Shown piece by piece: positions 1 to 11,054 of a stretch of DNA of 64,000 bases. Origin of the DNA: Triticum aestivum (lineage: Eukaryota; Streptophyta; Magnoliopsida; Poales; Poaceae); NCBI RefSeq assembly GCF_018294505.1, contig NC_057813.1, forward strand, positions 316,327,077 through 316,391,076. The letters run 5' to 3'. The position numbers were made by a program, and so were the translations under genes. The notes beneath the pieces are model-generated. The model saw nothing but the letters and a program-made list of their open reading frames with translations, was not told the origin of the DNA and did no database searches. The stretch's first letter is position 1, and each line of letters starts with the position of its first letter.

Positions 1-1
1 T

Positions 2-288
2 TCTGGTGCTGTTGTACCTACTGTTGTTACTTCTTTGGCTCCTGCTACTGCTGCTGGTGCCGAGGAGGATGACGATTATGCGGGCGATTACGAGGATGAG
101 GTTGATCAAAATCAGAACAACGTCCAACCACCAGCACCAGGTCGTCCACAGGCATATAATCGCAATGGTAGGCCTGCACTACCACCTCAGGTACGAGATT
201 ATGACCATATTCCAAAACTCAAACTGAATATTCCATCGCTTGAGGGTAGATACATTCCTGAGGTATATCTTACTTGGGAGTTAGAAAC
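2..288 (+). pseudogene. Element A gag, N-terminal linker fragment
   Basis: Frame 2 is open from the window edge to 288 and matches the same part of B's gag (about 2695-2990). It has an Ala/Thr-rich stretch, an acidic run (EEDDDY), a Pro/Gln linker and the start of the capsid-like domain with the WELET motif. At 289 the frame runs straight into B's 5' LTR and stays open to about 580. That gives a 181-codon chimeric ORF made of A's gag plus the LTR-encoded tail of B's family. The chimera is an insertion by-product, not a gene. The true continuation of A's gag is at 15541. Confidence 0.85.
284..288 (+). repeat. Target-site duplication GAAAC, left of B
   Basis: GAAAC directly precedes the TGATGAGG start of B's 5' LTR and is repeated at 15541-15545 directly after B's 3' LTR. 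Removing B and one copy restores a continuous gag frame for A. Confidence 0.93.
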
Positions 289-1205
289 TGATGAGGACAT
301 CAATACCATTGTTACACCCACAACCCTTGCTACTATACATACTAGACCAATTACTAGAGCTCGCGCACGCCAATTAAATTACCAGGTACTTCTGTTTCTT
401 GGTAATGATTCTAATGTTCATGAGAATATGATGCTGCCTAAATTGGATACATTTTTTTGCTTACAAATGAAGGGCCTAGCTCGGAGAAGGATGAACACTG
501 GAGCAAGAACAAGCATGGAGATGATGGCATGCGCAAGGGGAACAAGAACGGAGTTACAAATGATGATTTTAGGATGTTGAAGCCACCATAACGAGTGCAT
601 GAAGCCTTGGAAGAAATATACAAGATGTTATTTCATAACTTTCGTCCAGAGGCTATTTAGGTGCTGCGCCACCTTATTATTGGGGCAGGCCCACGTAATT
701 TCAAAATACTTGAGTATAGGCTGTTTTTAGAGTCCGTATGTGTGGGGAAACAAGAGATAGGGTTGGTTCCAGACCCCTCCACCAAGGGCCACGAAATCCC
801 CACCTCTTCCTCCATATATACAACCCTTAGGGAACCGTTTAGACTTTGGGTTTTGTTTAGATTAGAAGTTCGCCATAGCTGCAACTTTGCATACTTCGTT
901 TGTGTTCAACGACCAGACAAAGGCGTCTCAGAACCCCACCTTCATTAATAAAGCTTTCCTCTTATATTCGCAATATCCAGATTGCAATCTCAATTTCTTT
1001 CTTGTTTTTCGTTTGCTCGTAGGAAAACAGACCCTCGTGGTCAGGTTGATCGTGCTCCGGCGTGGTCAATAACCCCTCGGAAGTTGGTTTAGCGATTGCT
1101 AAGGCACGACGTCTCGCATGTTCGTAGTCGGATCATCAAGGTCGACTCCCACAGAAAACGATAGCCACCATCTCATCGAAAGACGGGATACCTTTGCCTC
1201 TATCA
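289..1205 (+). repeat. Element B 5' LTR
   Basis: The LTR starts TGATGAGGACATC and ends CCTCTATCA, with TG/CA ends, 917 bp. It matches the 3' copy at 14615-15540. The first 290 bases or so are coding-like: they carry the polyprotein tail with the motif [17 protein letters not shown] box follows at 813-820 and an AATAAA signal at 947-952, which fits a U3-R-U5 layout. The Met primer site follows two bases after the LTR. Confidence 0.93.
813..820 (+). promoter_or_regulatory. Probable TATA box of B's 5' LTR
   Basis: CATATATA lies after a C-rich stretch in the LTR. The same box occurs at the matching place in the LTRs of A (about 20246) and C (about 23664). AATAAA at 947-952 is a plausible polyadenylation signal about 130 bp downstream. 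Function is inferred from position. Confidence 0.6.
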
Positions 1206-1207
1206 AG

Positions 1208-1217
1208 TGGTATCAGA
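1208..1217 (+). promoter_or_regulatory. Primer binding site, initiator tRNA-Met type (B)
   Basis: TGGTATCAGA starts two bases after the LTR end. It matches the first ten bases of the usual Met primer site; the next bases are TT where GC is expected. It would prime minus-strand DNA synthesis. Confidence 0.88.
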
Positions 1218-1485
1218 TTTCCAGGTTGCTCGGTGAGATTTTACAGTTTTTCGTACTTTAGATCGAGTCTGTTCGTCATACCTGCAGTCCATGAAAAAGC
1301 CAGAAAAAAATAGGGTTAGTTCCTCATATCCGAACCAATCTGAGCCTTTGCATAATCTTTTTAGGGTTTTGCATTATTGAATTTGCGGTTGCATCGTCGT
1401 GTCTAGTTGCTGGTCTTAGCGTCTAGTCCTTTAGAGTTTCGATTTCAGTTCACAAGTTGTCACGCCACCGCCGCATCATCATCAT

Positions 1486-1614
1486 CACCGCTGCCATATA
1501 GTACCATCATTGTCACCGCTACCATATACCACCATCGTCATCGCCGCTGCCATATACCACCATCATCATCACCGCTGCCATCTACCACCATCGTCATCAC
1601 CGCAGCCATATACC
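1486..1614 (+). repeat. 28-bp minisatellite, about 4.6 copies
   Basis: Units begin CACCGCTGCCATATA and contain ACCATCATCAT-like triplets. Four 28-bp units run from 1486 to 1597 and a partial fifth follows. They give a spurious 113-codon His/Ser/Thr-rich ORF at 1407-1748. Element E has related flanking sequence in its leader but no such array. Confidence 0.85.
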
Positions 1615-2022
1615 ACATATCCACCGCCATCACGATAATCAGAGTCCACCTCCATCACAGATTGGCCACCAGTCCGTGTTCCACCGCCCTTCATATATCC
1701 GCCACCAGTCCGAGTTTCCACCAGATTCATCTCCGCCATCAGTTATAGTCCGAGTCCAGTATTTGGTGCTTTGTTTTCGACTTCCAGATCACTCCATACT
1801 CTGAGTCGTGATAGAGAAGGACTCCCGAACTTTCATGTTACCTGCAATAGACAAATAGTTCCAGTTTCAAAAAAATAAATTCTGGCTAGGCAGTTTCTAG
1901 ACCATTTGTAGACTTTTTCAAAAAATTTGTTGCGGAGCAAAAAAAAGAGGAAAAAAGTGAAAAAAAGAGAAAAAAATTCAGAGTGTCCCCCTCCCTTGTT
2001 TACGTGCAGCGCCGTGATTTTG

Positions 2023-2125
2023 TTAGTGTTCTAGGCTCGCGTCTCTAGCACGGTCTAGCCTAGGACCAGCACAGTACCGTCGTTGAGCATTTATTCAACT
2101 TTGCATCTCTGAATTGATTATTGCT
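2023..2125 (+). promoter_or_regulatory. Conserved leader module with inverted repeat (B copy)
   Basis: These 103 bp align without gaps to 28818-28920 in element E, with five mismatches by eye. CTAGGCT (2031-2037) and AGCCTAG (2057-2063) can pair around a 19-base loop. Three of the five mismatches fall in the loop and none in the stem. A role in packaging or dimerisation is my inference. Confidence 0.6.
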
Positions 2126-2371
2126 GACCCTTTTTGCTACCATATTATAAGCCTTCCCAGCTCCACATACATCTACGTCGTGCGTTTGACTCTCCCTGGT
2201 AATCGCTCTATCCAAGCTTTGAGAGTTTTGACTACAACGGTTGCCAATCACCACCTGCTACTGGGTAAGAACTGGTAAGAATTTGAGATTCGCTTGACGG
2301 GTTTGTGACATCCTGCCACTTTCTAGTAGTCTGTAGGATCATATTCTTGTGTGTTTCTATTGCTGCTAACC

Positions 2372-5166
2372 ATGACAGGACCACAAGCCGACAAGATTGA
2401 CTGGGAGAACATGACGAACAAGGAGTTGCATGATAAATGTCAGCAAATGATGAGTGGCCAGGTGGGAGATGTGCTAAACAGATTTGAAGAGGCTATGGAG
2501 AAGATAGATGCGTTGGAGAAGTCATTCGAGACAAATCTGGATAACAAGTTTAATGAATTGCTCAAGCGTCTTCCCCAACCAACACAGGCTGCACCTGTTG
2601 CACCTTTACAACAACAACAACAACATCTCCAACGCCGCCTTCCAAATCAACTGGGACGAGCACAGCGTGTTCCAATTGAGCTTGGTAAAATTCTGGTGCC
2701 GCTGCACCTACTGTTGATGCTTCTTTGGCTCCTGCTATTGCGGCTGCTGGTGCCGAGGAGGATGACGATTACACGGGCGATTATGAGGATGAGGTTGATC
2801 AAAATCAGAACTACGTGCAGCCACCACCACCACCACCAGCAGGTCAACCTCAGGTATATATTCGCAACGGTAGGCCTGTACCACCACCTCAGGTACGAGA
2901 TAATGACCATATTCCTAAACTGAAATTGAATATTCCACCATTTGAGGGTAGATATGTTCCTGATATATATCTTACATGGGAGTTAGAAACGGAACAACGT
3001 TTTATATGTTTACAATATCCCGAGGAGAGACGGGTTGCTACTGCTGTTTGTGCTTTCACTAGTTTTGCATGTGTATGGTGGTCTGAAAATTGTAGATTAT
3101 ATCCTATTCTAGCTACTTGGGTTGCTTTGAAAACTGCTATGCGTAGTCGTTGGGTTCCACCATATTATCAATGTGAATTGCTTCAAAAATTGCAGCGTTT
3201 AAGACAAGGGAAAAATTGTGTAGAAGAATATTATCAGGAAATACAAACTTGCATGATTAGATGTGGTATTGTTGAGGAGAATGAAGCTATGCTTGCACGT
3301 TTTATGGGTGGGTTAAATAGAGAGATTCAAACCATTCTAGAGTATAAGGAGTATACTAATATCACTCGTTTATTCCACCTTGCTTGTAAAGCTGAACGTG
3401 AAGTGCAGGATCGACAGGCATTGGCGCGAACTAACTTTTCTGCAGGTCGACCTTCATCATGGACACCGCGTGCATCTTCTACTTCCACTACACCAGCGCC
3501 TCCATCAGGTGCCACCTCCAGCCGTGATACAAGAAAGCAGGCACAACCACCACTATCTGCCAAGAGCGCAACTGCCGGGCCTGCACAGAGCTCTTCTTCT
3601 TCCATGGCATCAACAGGGCACACAAGTTATATTATTTGTCGTTGTTGTAAGGGAAGATGTCATTATGCGAGAGAATGCAAATCTCAGCGTGTGATGATTG
3701 CTACCGAGGATGGTGAGTATGAGTCCGCTAGTGACTATGATGAGGATACTTTGGCTCTTATTACACGTGAAGAACATGGTGGAGATGATTCTGATCATGA
3801 GACACAATACATGGCTCCTGAAGACTCTCACATGTATGAATGTTTAGTTGCTCAACGTGTTTTGAGTGTGCAGGTCACACAAGCTGAGCAAAATCAGAGG
3901 CATAATTTGTTCCATACAAAGGGAGTTGTGAAGGAATGTTCTGTGCGCATCATCATAGATGGAGGGAGTTGCAACAACTTGGCTAGCATGGAGATGTTGG
4001 AGAAGCTATCTCTCACCACAAGACCACATCCACATCCTTACTACATCCAATGGTTCAACAACAGCAACAAGGTTAAGGTAACACGTACTGTTCGTGTGCA
4101 TTTTAGTATCTCTACATATGCTGATTATGTTGATTGTGTGGTGGTACCTATGCAAGCATGTTCCTCATTACTCCGTCGACCATGGCAATTTGATAAAAAT
4201 TCTGTACACCATGGTAGAAACAATCAGTATACTCTTGTTCATAAGGATAAAAGTATTACTTTGCTTCCTATGACTCCTGATTCCATTTTGAAAGATGATA
4301 TTAATAGAGCTAATAAAGCAAAACAGGAGAAGAATAAGAGTGAAAATCAGACTGTGGCGAAAGAATTTGAGCAACAAATCAAGCCTAATAATAAAACATC
4401 TAGTGCTGCTTCTGAAATTAAATTGAAAAGTGCATGTTTATTTGCCACCAAATCTGATATTGATGAGCTAGATTTCAGCAAATCTGTTTGCTATGCTTTT
4501 GTGTGCAAAGAGGCATTATTTTCATTCGAGGATGTGCCTTCCTCTTTGCCTCCTGCAGTCACTAACATTTTGCAGGAGTTCGCTGACGTCTTTCCACAAG
4601 ACGTGCCACCGGGATTACCGCCTATTCGAGGGATTGAGCATCAGATTGACTTAATTCCCGGTGCTTCACTGCCAAACCGTGCTCCATACCGTACCAATCC
4701 AGAGGAGACGAAGGAGATTATGCGTCAAGTACAGGAGCTTCTTAACAAAGGTTATATACGTGAATCCCTTAGTCCTTGTGTTGTTCCTATTATTCTAGTG
4801 CCAAAAAAGGATGGTACATCGCGTATGTGTGTTGATTGTAGAGGCATTAATAATATTACTATTCATTATCGTCATCCTATTCCTAGGCTAGATGATATGC
4901 TTGATGAATTGAGTGGCTCTACAATATTCTCCAAAGTTGATTTGCATAGTGGATACCATCAAATTCGTATGAAATTGGTCGATGAATGGAAAACAACATT
5001 TAAAACTAAGTTTGGAATATATGAGTGGTTAGTCATGCCTTTTGGGTTAACTAATGCACCTAGTACTTTCATGAGATTAATGAACAAAGTTTTACGTGCT
5101 TTCATTGGACGATTTGTGGTAGTTTACTTTGATGACATATCGATTTATAGCAGATCTTTGGAGTAA
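2372..5166 (+). pseudogene. Element B gag-protease-RT, broken
   Basis: The ATG at 2372 (MTGPQADK) matches the start of E's gag. The first 110 codons are a coiled-coil-like segment and a Gln run. A one-base loss in an A run near 2690 moves the frame to that of 2725-5166. That frame has the gag core (WWSENC, PPYYQ, YYQE, GGLN), a CX2CX4HX4C zinc knuckle at 3637-3678 with Cys in the usual Gly position, a retropepsin DGGS at 3958-3969, and RT with VPKKDGTSRMC and the catalytic YFDD at 5125-5136. TAA at 5164-5166 replaces a Glu codon, and nine bases are missing just after it compared with A. A single gag-pol frame is typical of this clade. Confidence 0.88.
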
Positions 5167-5874
5167 CATTTGCGTCCTGTTTTTATTGCTCTACGTGATG
5201 CACGTTTGTTTGGTAACCTTGGGAAGTGCAACTTTTGCACCAACCGAGTGTCTTTTCTTGGCTATGTTATTACTCCACAGGGAATTGAAGTTGATAAAGC
5301 CAAGATTGACGGTATTGAGAGTTGGCCGCACCCCAAAACGGTCACACAAGTGAGGATTTTTCTTGGCCTCGCTGGATTCTATAGGCGTTTTGTGAGAGAT
5401 TTTAGCACTATTGCTGCACCTCTCAATGAGCTTACAAAGAAGGATGTGCCTTTTGTTTTGGGTACCGCACAGGAAGAAGCCTTCACGGTGTTGAAAGATA
5501 AGTTGACACATGCTCCTTTACTCCAACTTCCTGATTTTAATAAGACATTTGAGCTTGAATGTGATGCTAGTGGAATTGGATTAGGAGGTGTGTTATTACA
5601 AGATGGAAAACCTGTTGCATACTTTTCTGAAAAATAGAGTGGGCCTAGTCTAAATTATATGCTCTTGTTCGCACTTTAGAAACATGGCAACATTATTTAT
5701 GGCCCAAAGAAGTTGTTATACATTCTGATCATGAATCTATGAAACATATTAAAAGTCAAGCTAAACTGAATTGTAGACATGCTAAATGGGTTGAATTCAT
5801 TGATACTTTCCCTCATGTCATTAAACACAAGAAGGGTAAAGAAAATGTTATTGCTGATGCATTGTCTCGTCGCT
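5167..5874 (+). pseudogene. Element B RT end and RNase H, broken
   Basis: The frame resumes after the stop at 5166 with the RT thumb and connection ([29 protein letters not shown]) and the RNase H start ([14 protein letters not shown]). TAG at 5635-5637 replaces a Leu codon (AAATTG in A and C). A 22-bp loss near 5659 follows, between short ATTAT repeats, and removes the STYDKEL motif. The end of RNase H ([20 protein letters not shown]) is readable in another frame up to 5874, where D interrupts. Confidence 0.87.
5870..5874 (+). repeat. Target-site duplication TCGCT, left of D
   Basis: TCGCT precedes D's 5' LTR and recurs at 13333-13337 after D's 3' LTR. The uninterrupted site, TCTCGTCGCTATAC, is seen in element C at about 21841. 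Confidence 0.93.
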
Positions 5875-7448
5875 TGATACATCTCCGACGTATCTATAAT
5901 TTTTGATTGTTCCATGCTATTATATTACCCCTTTTGGATGTTTATGGGCTTTATTTTACACATTTGTATCATTTTTGTGACTAACTACTAACCGGAGACC
6001 GAGCCCGTATTGCTGTTTTTTAGCCTATTTCAGTATTTCGAAGAAAAGGAATATCAAACGGAGTCCAAACGGAATGAAACCTCCGGGAGCGTGATTTTTG
6101 GAACAAACGTGATCCAGAGGACTTCGAGTGCAAGTCAAGAAGCAATCGAGGCGGCTAGGAGATAGGAGGGCGCGCCCACCCCTCCTTGGCGCTCCCCTGT
6201 CTCCTGGGCCCCTCGAGCGTCAACCGACCTACTTCTTCCTCCTATATATACCCACGTACCCCGGAAACATCTAGGGAGCCAATGAAAAACAATTTCCACC
6301 GCCGTAACCTTCTGTATCCACGAGATCCCATCTTGGAGCCTTCGTCGGCGCTCTGTCGGAGGGGGAATCGACCATGGAGGGCTTCTACATCAACACCATA
6401 GCCCCTCCGATGAGTTGTGAGTAGTTTACCATAGACATTTGGGTCCATAGTTATTAGCTAGATGGCTTGTTCTCTCTTTTTGAATCTCAATACCACGTTA
6501 TCCCCCTCTCTTGTGGAGATCTATTCAATGTAAACTCTTTTTGCGGTGTGTTTGTCGAGATCCGATGAATTGTGGGTTTATGATCAAGTTTATCTATGAG
6601 AGATATATGAATCTTTTCTGAATTCTTTTATGTATGATTGAGTTATCTTTGCAAGTCTCTTTGAATTATAAGTTTGTTTTGGCCTGCTAGATTGATCTTT
6701 CTTGCCATGGGAGAAGTGCTTAGCTTTGGGTTCAATCTTGTGGTGTCCTTACCCAGTGACAAAAAGGGTTGCAAGGCACGTATTGTATTGTTGCCATCAA
6801 GGATAAAAAGATGGGGTTTATATCATATTGCATGAGTTTATCCCTCTACATCATGTCATCTTTCTTAATGTGTTACTCTGTTCTTATGAACTTAATACTC
6901 TAGATGCATGCTGGATAGCGGTCGATGTGTGGAGTAATAGTAGTAGATGCAGGCAGGAGTCGGTCTACTTGTCACGGACGTGATGCCTATATACATGATC
7001 ATGCCTAGATAATCTAATAATTATTCACTTTTCTATCAATTGCTCGATAGTAATTTGTTCACCCACCGTTATACTTATGCTATCTTGAGAGAAGCCTCTA
7101 GTGAAACGCTATGCCCCCCAGGTCTATCTTTTATCATATAAGCTTTCAATCTACTTTTATTTGCATCTTTACTTTTTGCATCTATATTATAAAATACCAA
7201 AAATATATTTATCTTATCATACTATCTCTATCAGATCTCACTTTTGCAAGTGGCCGTGAAGAATTGACAACCCCTTTATTGCGTTGGTTGCGAGTTCTTT
7301 GTTTGTTTGTGTAGGTGCGTGGGACTTTTGAGGAGCCTCCTACTAGATTGATACCTTGGTTCTCAAAAACTGAGGGAAATACTTTCGCTACTTTGCTGCA
7401 TCACCCTTTCCTCTTCAAGGAAAACCAATGCAAGCTCAAGACATAGCA
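5875..7448 (+). repeat. Element D 5' LTR
   Basis: It starts TGATACATCTCC and ends GACATAGCA. A TATA box (CCTATATATA) lies at 6241-6250 after a GC-rich stretch containing GGCGCGCC. It pairs with 11758-13332 and differs by scattered substitutions. Confidence 0.93.
6241..6250 (+). promoter_or_regulatory. Probable TATA box of D's 5' LTR
   Basis: CCTATATATA occurs at the same place in the 3' LTR (about 12127-12136). Role inferred from position in the LTR. Confidence 0.55.
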
Positions 7449-7459
7449 AGAAGGATTTC

Positions 7460-7477
7460 TGGCGCCGTTGCCGGGGA
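7460..7477 (+). promoter_or_regulatory. Primer binding site, tRNA-Asp type (D)
   Basis: TGGCGCCGTTGCCGGGGA lies 11 bases after the LTR and is complementary to the 3' end of plant tRNA-Asp as I recall it. Confidence 0.85.
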
Positions 7478-7672
7478 GGTCTTCGCTCAAGTCAAGACAT
7501 ACCAAGTACCCATCACAAACTCATCTCCCTCGCATTTACATTATTTGCCATTTGCCTCTCGTTTTCCTCTCCCCCACTTCACCCTTGCCGTTTTATTTGC
7601 CCTCTCTTTTCCAATCTTCTCCGCTCTTTTTCGCTTGCCTTTTTCTGTTTGCTTGTGCGCCTGTTTATCCTT

Positions 7673-8816
7673 ATGGCGTTGCCTAAGAGTACCGACCTCC
7701 TTCTTAGAAGGTTGGAAGAGATTGAATCAAATATTAGAAGCTTTATGACTTTGCAATTTGAGCATAATAATTTCTTCAAAAAATACCTTAAAGAACAAAA
7801 TGGTTTTTTGGGCTTTATGAATAAGGAGTTTGATGATATGAATAAAGAATTTTATGGTGTGAACTCTCAAATTACCCGGCTTGAGAAGGCTATAGCCCAA
7901 ATTTCTGATAAGCAAGTTACCTTAGTCAATAAGATGGCTGCCAAACCAGAAAAGTTAGATGAAAATAATGATGAAGATCTTAAAGTTATTGATGTGTCCC
8001 CTATTAGATCTTTGTTTTGAAATATGAATCTTGATAATAATGGGACTGGATATGAGTCAACTTTAGTTAGAAGGCTTCATAATAATTCGGAGTTTTTAGA
8101 TCTTGATGCTCAATTTGGTAAAAGTGGGATTGGAGAGGTCATGACTTTAAATAGAATTGAACCCACTATCTCGGATTTCAAGGAATTTGATTATGATAAT
8201 TGTTCTTTAGAAGGGTGTATTTCCTTGTTTCAATCCATTGTTAATTCTCCTCATGCTTATAGTCAAAATATAGATTTTACCAAACATATCGTTGATGCCT
8301 TGATGCAATCTTATAATGAAAAACTTAATTTGGAAGTTTCTATACCTAGAAAACTTAATGATGAGTGGGAACCTACTATAAATATTAAAATTAAAGATCA
8401 TGAGTGTTTTGCTTTGTGTGATTTGGGTGCTAGTGTTTCCACGATTCCGAAAACTTTATGTGATATTCTAGGTTTCCATGATCTTGATGATTGCTCTTTA
8501 AATTTGCACCTTGCGGATTCCACCATTAAAAAGCTAATGGGAAGGATCAATGATGTTCTCTGTTGCAAATAGAAATTTGGTGCTCGTAGATTTTATCGTT
8601 CTTGATATAGATTGCAATCTTTCTTGCCCTATTATTCTTGGTAGACCTTTCCTTAGAATGATTGGCGAGATTATTGATATGAAGAAAGGGAATATTATAT
8701 TCCAATTTCCATTAAGGAAAGGCATGGAACACTTTCCAAGAAAGAAAGTCAACTTACCTTATGAATCTATCATGCGGGCTACTTATGAATTTAGTGCCAA
8801 ACATGGCACTACTTAG
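7673..8816 (+). pseudogene. Element D truncated gag and retropepsin ORF
   Basis: ATG at 7673 (MALPKSTD) opens a frame with a charged helical segment (residues about 1-100), then an in-frame TGA at 8018-8020. The frame continues through a hydrophobic and acidic spacer to the retropepsin motif LCDLGASVSTIP (about 8416-8451). A frameshift near 8555 leads to the rest of the protease, with IILGRPFL and a stop at 8814-8816. The equivalent in F has a full gag capsid upstream; here it is deleted, and only a pre-protease part remains. Protease would mature gag in the virus-like particle. Athila-like assignment rests on similarity to F and, more distantly, I and J. Confidence 0.82.
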
Positions 8817-9477
8817 ATCTATCTTCGCTTTTATGCCTAGCTAGGGGCGTTAAACGATAGCGCTAGTTGGGAGGCAACCCAATTTTATTTGTGTTTTTTG
8901 TTTTTGTTTCTGTTTTGGTAATCAATTTTGCATCTACCTTCTGTTTATATGTGTTTTTATGTTTTAATTAGTGTTTGTGCCAAGTAGAACCTATAGGATA
9001 ACATATGGTGATAGTTAAATTTGATTCTGCAGAAAAACAGAAACTTTGCGCACACAAAATTAGTTTTGTTAAATCACAGAAACATGCTTTTGCGTTGATT
9101 CTTTTTGATGCTGCTCAATAGACAAATTGTCCAGGACTTCCTATTTTGGTAGGATTTTAGAGTTCCAGAAGTTTGCGTTAGTTACAGATTGCTACAGACT
9201 GTTCTGTTTTTGACAGATTCAGTTTTTCGTGTGTTGTTTGCTTATTTTGATGCATCTATGGCTAGTAAAATAGTTTATAACCCATAGAGAAGTTGGAACA
9301 CAGTAGGTTTAACACCAATATAAATAAAGAATGAGTTCATTACAGTACCTTATGTGGTGGTTTTGTTTTCTTTCACTAACGGAGCTTATAAGATTTCCTG
9401 TTGAGTTTTGTGTTGTGAAGTTTTCAAGTTTTGGGTAAAGATTTGATGGACTATGGAATAAGGAGTGGCAAGATCCT

Positions 9478-9543
9478 AAGCTTGGGGATGACCATGGCAC
9501 CCCAAGATATTCAAGAATAGCCAAAAGCCTAAGCTTGGGGATG
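9478..9543 (+). promoter_or_regulatory. Two internal copies of the polypurine 13-mer (D)
   Basis: AAGCTTGGGGATG occurs at 9478-9490 and 9531-9543. The identical 13-mer is the true polypurine tract at 11743-11755, next to the 3' LTR. Element F keeps both internal sites (25912-25924 on minus, and one with a mismatch near 25855). They may be secondary plus-strand start sites; function is inferred. Confidence 0.55.
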
Positions 9544-10793
9544 CCCCGGGAATGCATCCCCTCTTTTGTCTTTGTTCATTGGTAACTTTACTTGGAGCTA
9601 TATTTTTATTCGCCACATGACATGTGTTTTGCTTGGAGCGTCGTGTATTATATTAGTATTTTCTTTTTAGTTTACCCCAATCATCCTTGCTGTACACACC
9701 TTTTTGGAGAAGCCTACTTGATTAGAATTTATTAGAATACTCTATGTGCTTCACTTATATCTTTTGAGCTAGATAGTTTTTGCTCTAGTGCTTCCCTTAT
9801 ATCTTTTAGAGCACGGCGGTGGCTTAATTTTGTAGAAATTGCTAGTATCTCATGCTTCACTTATATTATTTTGAGAGTCTTTTAGAACAGCATGGTATTT
9901 TCTATGGTTATAAAATTGGTCCTAGAATGGTAGGCATCCAAGTTGGGTATAATAAAAACTATCATAGGAAGTGAATTGGATGCTATGATCAATTTGATAC
10001 TTGATAATTGTTTTGAGATATGGAGGTAGTGATATTAAAGTCATGCTAGTTGGGTGATTATGAATTTAAAGAATGCTTGTGTTGAAGTTAGCAAGTCTCG
10101 TAGCATGCACGTATGGTTAAAGTTGTGTAACAAATTTGAAACATGAAGTGTACTTGGATTGTGCATCCTTATGAGTGGCGGTCGGGGACGAGCGATGGTC
10201 TTTTCCTACCAATCTATCCCTCTAGGAGCATGTGCGTAGTGCTTGGTTTTTGATGACTTCTAAATTTTTGCAATAAGTATATGAGTTCTTTTGACTAATG
10301 TTGAGTCCATGGATTATACGCACTTTTACCTTTTCACCATTGCTAGCCTCTTCGGTACCGTGCATTGCCCTTTCTCACCTTGAGAGTCGGTGCAAACTTC
10401 GCCGGTGCATCAAAACCCCGTGATACGATACGCTCTATCACACATAAACCTCCTTATATCTTCCTCAAAACATCCACCACACCTACTTATTATGGCATTT
10501 CCATAGCCATTCCGAGATATATTGCCATGCAACTTTCCACCGTTCCGTTCATCATCACGATATACATTACTTTTGTCATATTGCCATTGCATGATCATGT
10601 AGTTGACATCGTATTTGTGGCAAAGCCACCATGCATAATTTTTCATACATGTCACTCTTGATTCATTGCACCATCCTGGTACACCGCCGGAGGCATTCAT
10701 ATAGAGTCATATCTTGTTCTAGTTTCGAGTTGTAATTCATGTGTTGTAATCAATAAAAGTGTGATGATCATCATTATTAGAGCATTGTCCCAA

Positions 10794-10880
10794 AGAAAAA
10801 AAAGAAAGTCCAAAAGAAAAAAAAGAAAGGCCAAAGAAAAAAGAAAATAAAGAAAAAAAGAAAATAAATAAATAAAAAGG
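10794..10880 (+). repeat. A-rich purine tract (D)
   Basis: An imperfect array of AAAGAAAAAAAAGAAAG-like units. The matching place in F (about 24595-24650 on minus) has a shorter C/T-rich counterpart. Confidence 0.75.
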
Positions 10881-10906
10881 GGCAATGTTACTATCTCTTT
10901 TTCCAC

Positions 10907-11054
10907 ACTTGTGCTTCAAAGTAGCACCATGTTCTTCATATAGTGAGTCTCATATCTTGTGCTCCAAAGTAGCACCATGTTCTTCATATAGTGAGTCTCA
11001 TATCTTGTGCTTCAAAGTAGCACCATGTTCTTCATATAGAGAGTTTCATATGTT
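10907..11054 (+). repeat. 48-bp tandem repeat, three copies (D)
   Basis: Units containing GTGCTTCAAAGTAGCACCAT start at 10911, 10959 and 11007, so the period is exactly 48 bp. The third copy diverges at its end. F has only a single diverged unit in this area, so the array expanded in D's lineage. Confidence 0.88.

Larger units (their letters stand above)
1206..2371 (+). other. Element B untranslated leader
   Basis: This 1.17 kb lies between the 5' LTR and the gag ATG. It holds the primer site (1208-1217), a 28-bp minisatellite (1486-1614), an A-rich purine tract (about 1920-1978) and a module shared with element E (2023-2125). No long coding region with family similarity is present. Long leaders are normal in this group and carry packaging signals. 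Confidence 0.8.

Noticed and set aside
35..580. 181-codon ORF at the left edge
   Set aside because: It is a chimera of A's gag and the coding part of B's LTR made by the insertion at 289, not a gene.
1407..1748. 113-codon His/Ser/Thr-rich ORF
   Set aside because: Produced by the 28-bp minisatellite in a retrotransposon leader; no family similarity.
10365..10661. 98-codon ORF in D
   Set aside because: Lies in the non-coding region shared with F, where the frame is not kept.
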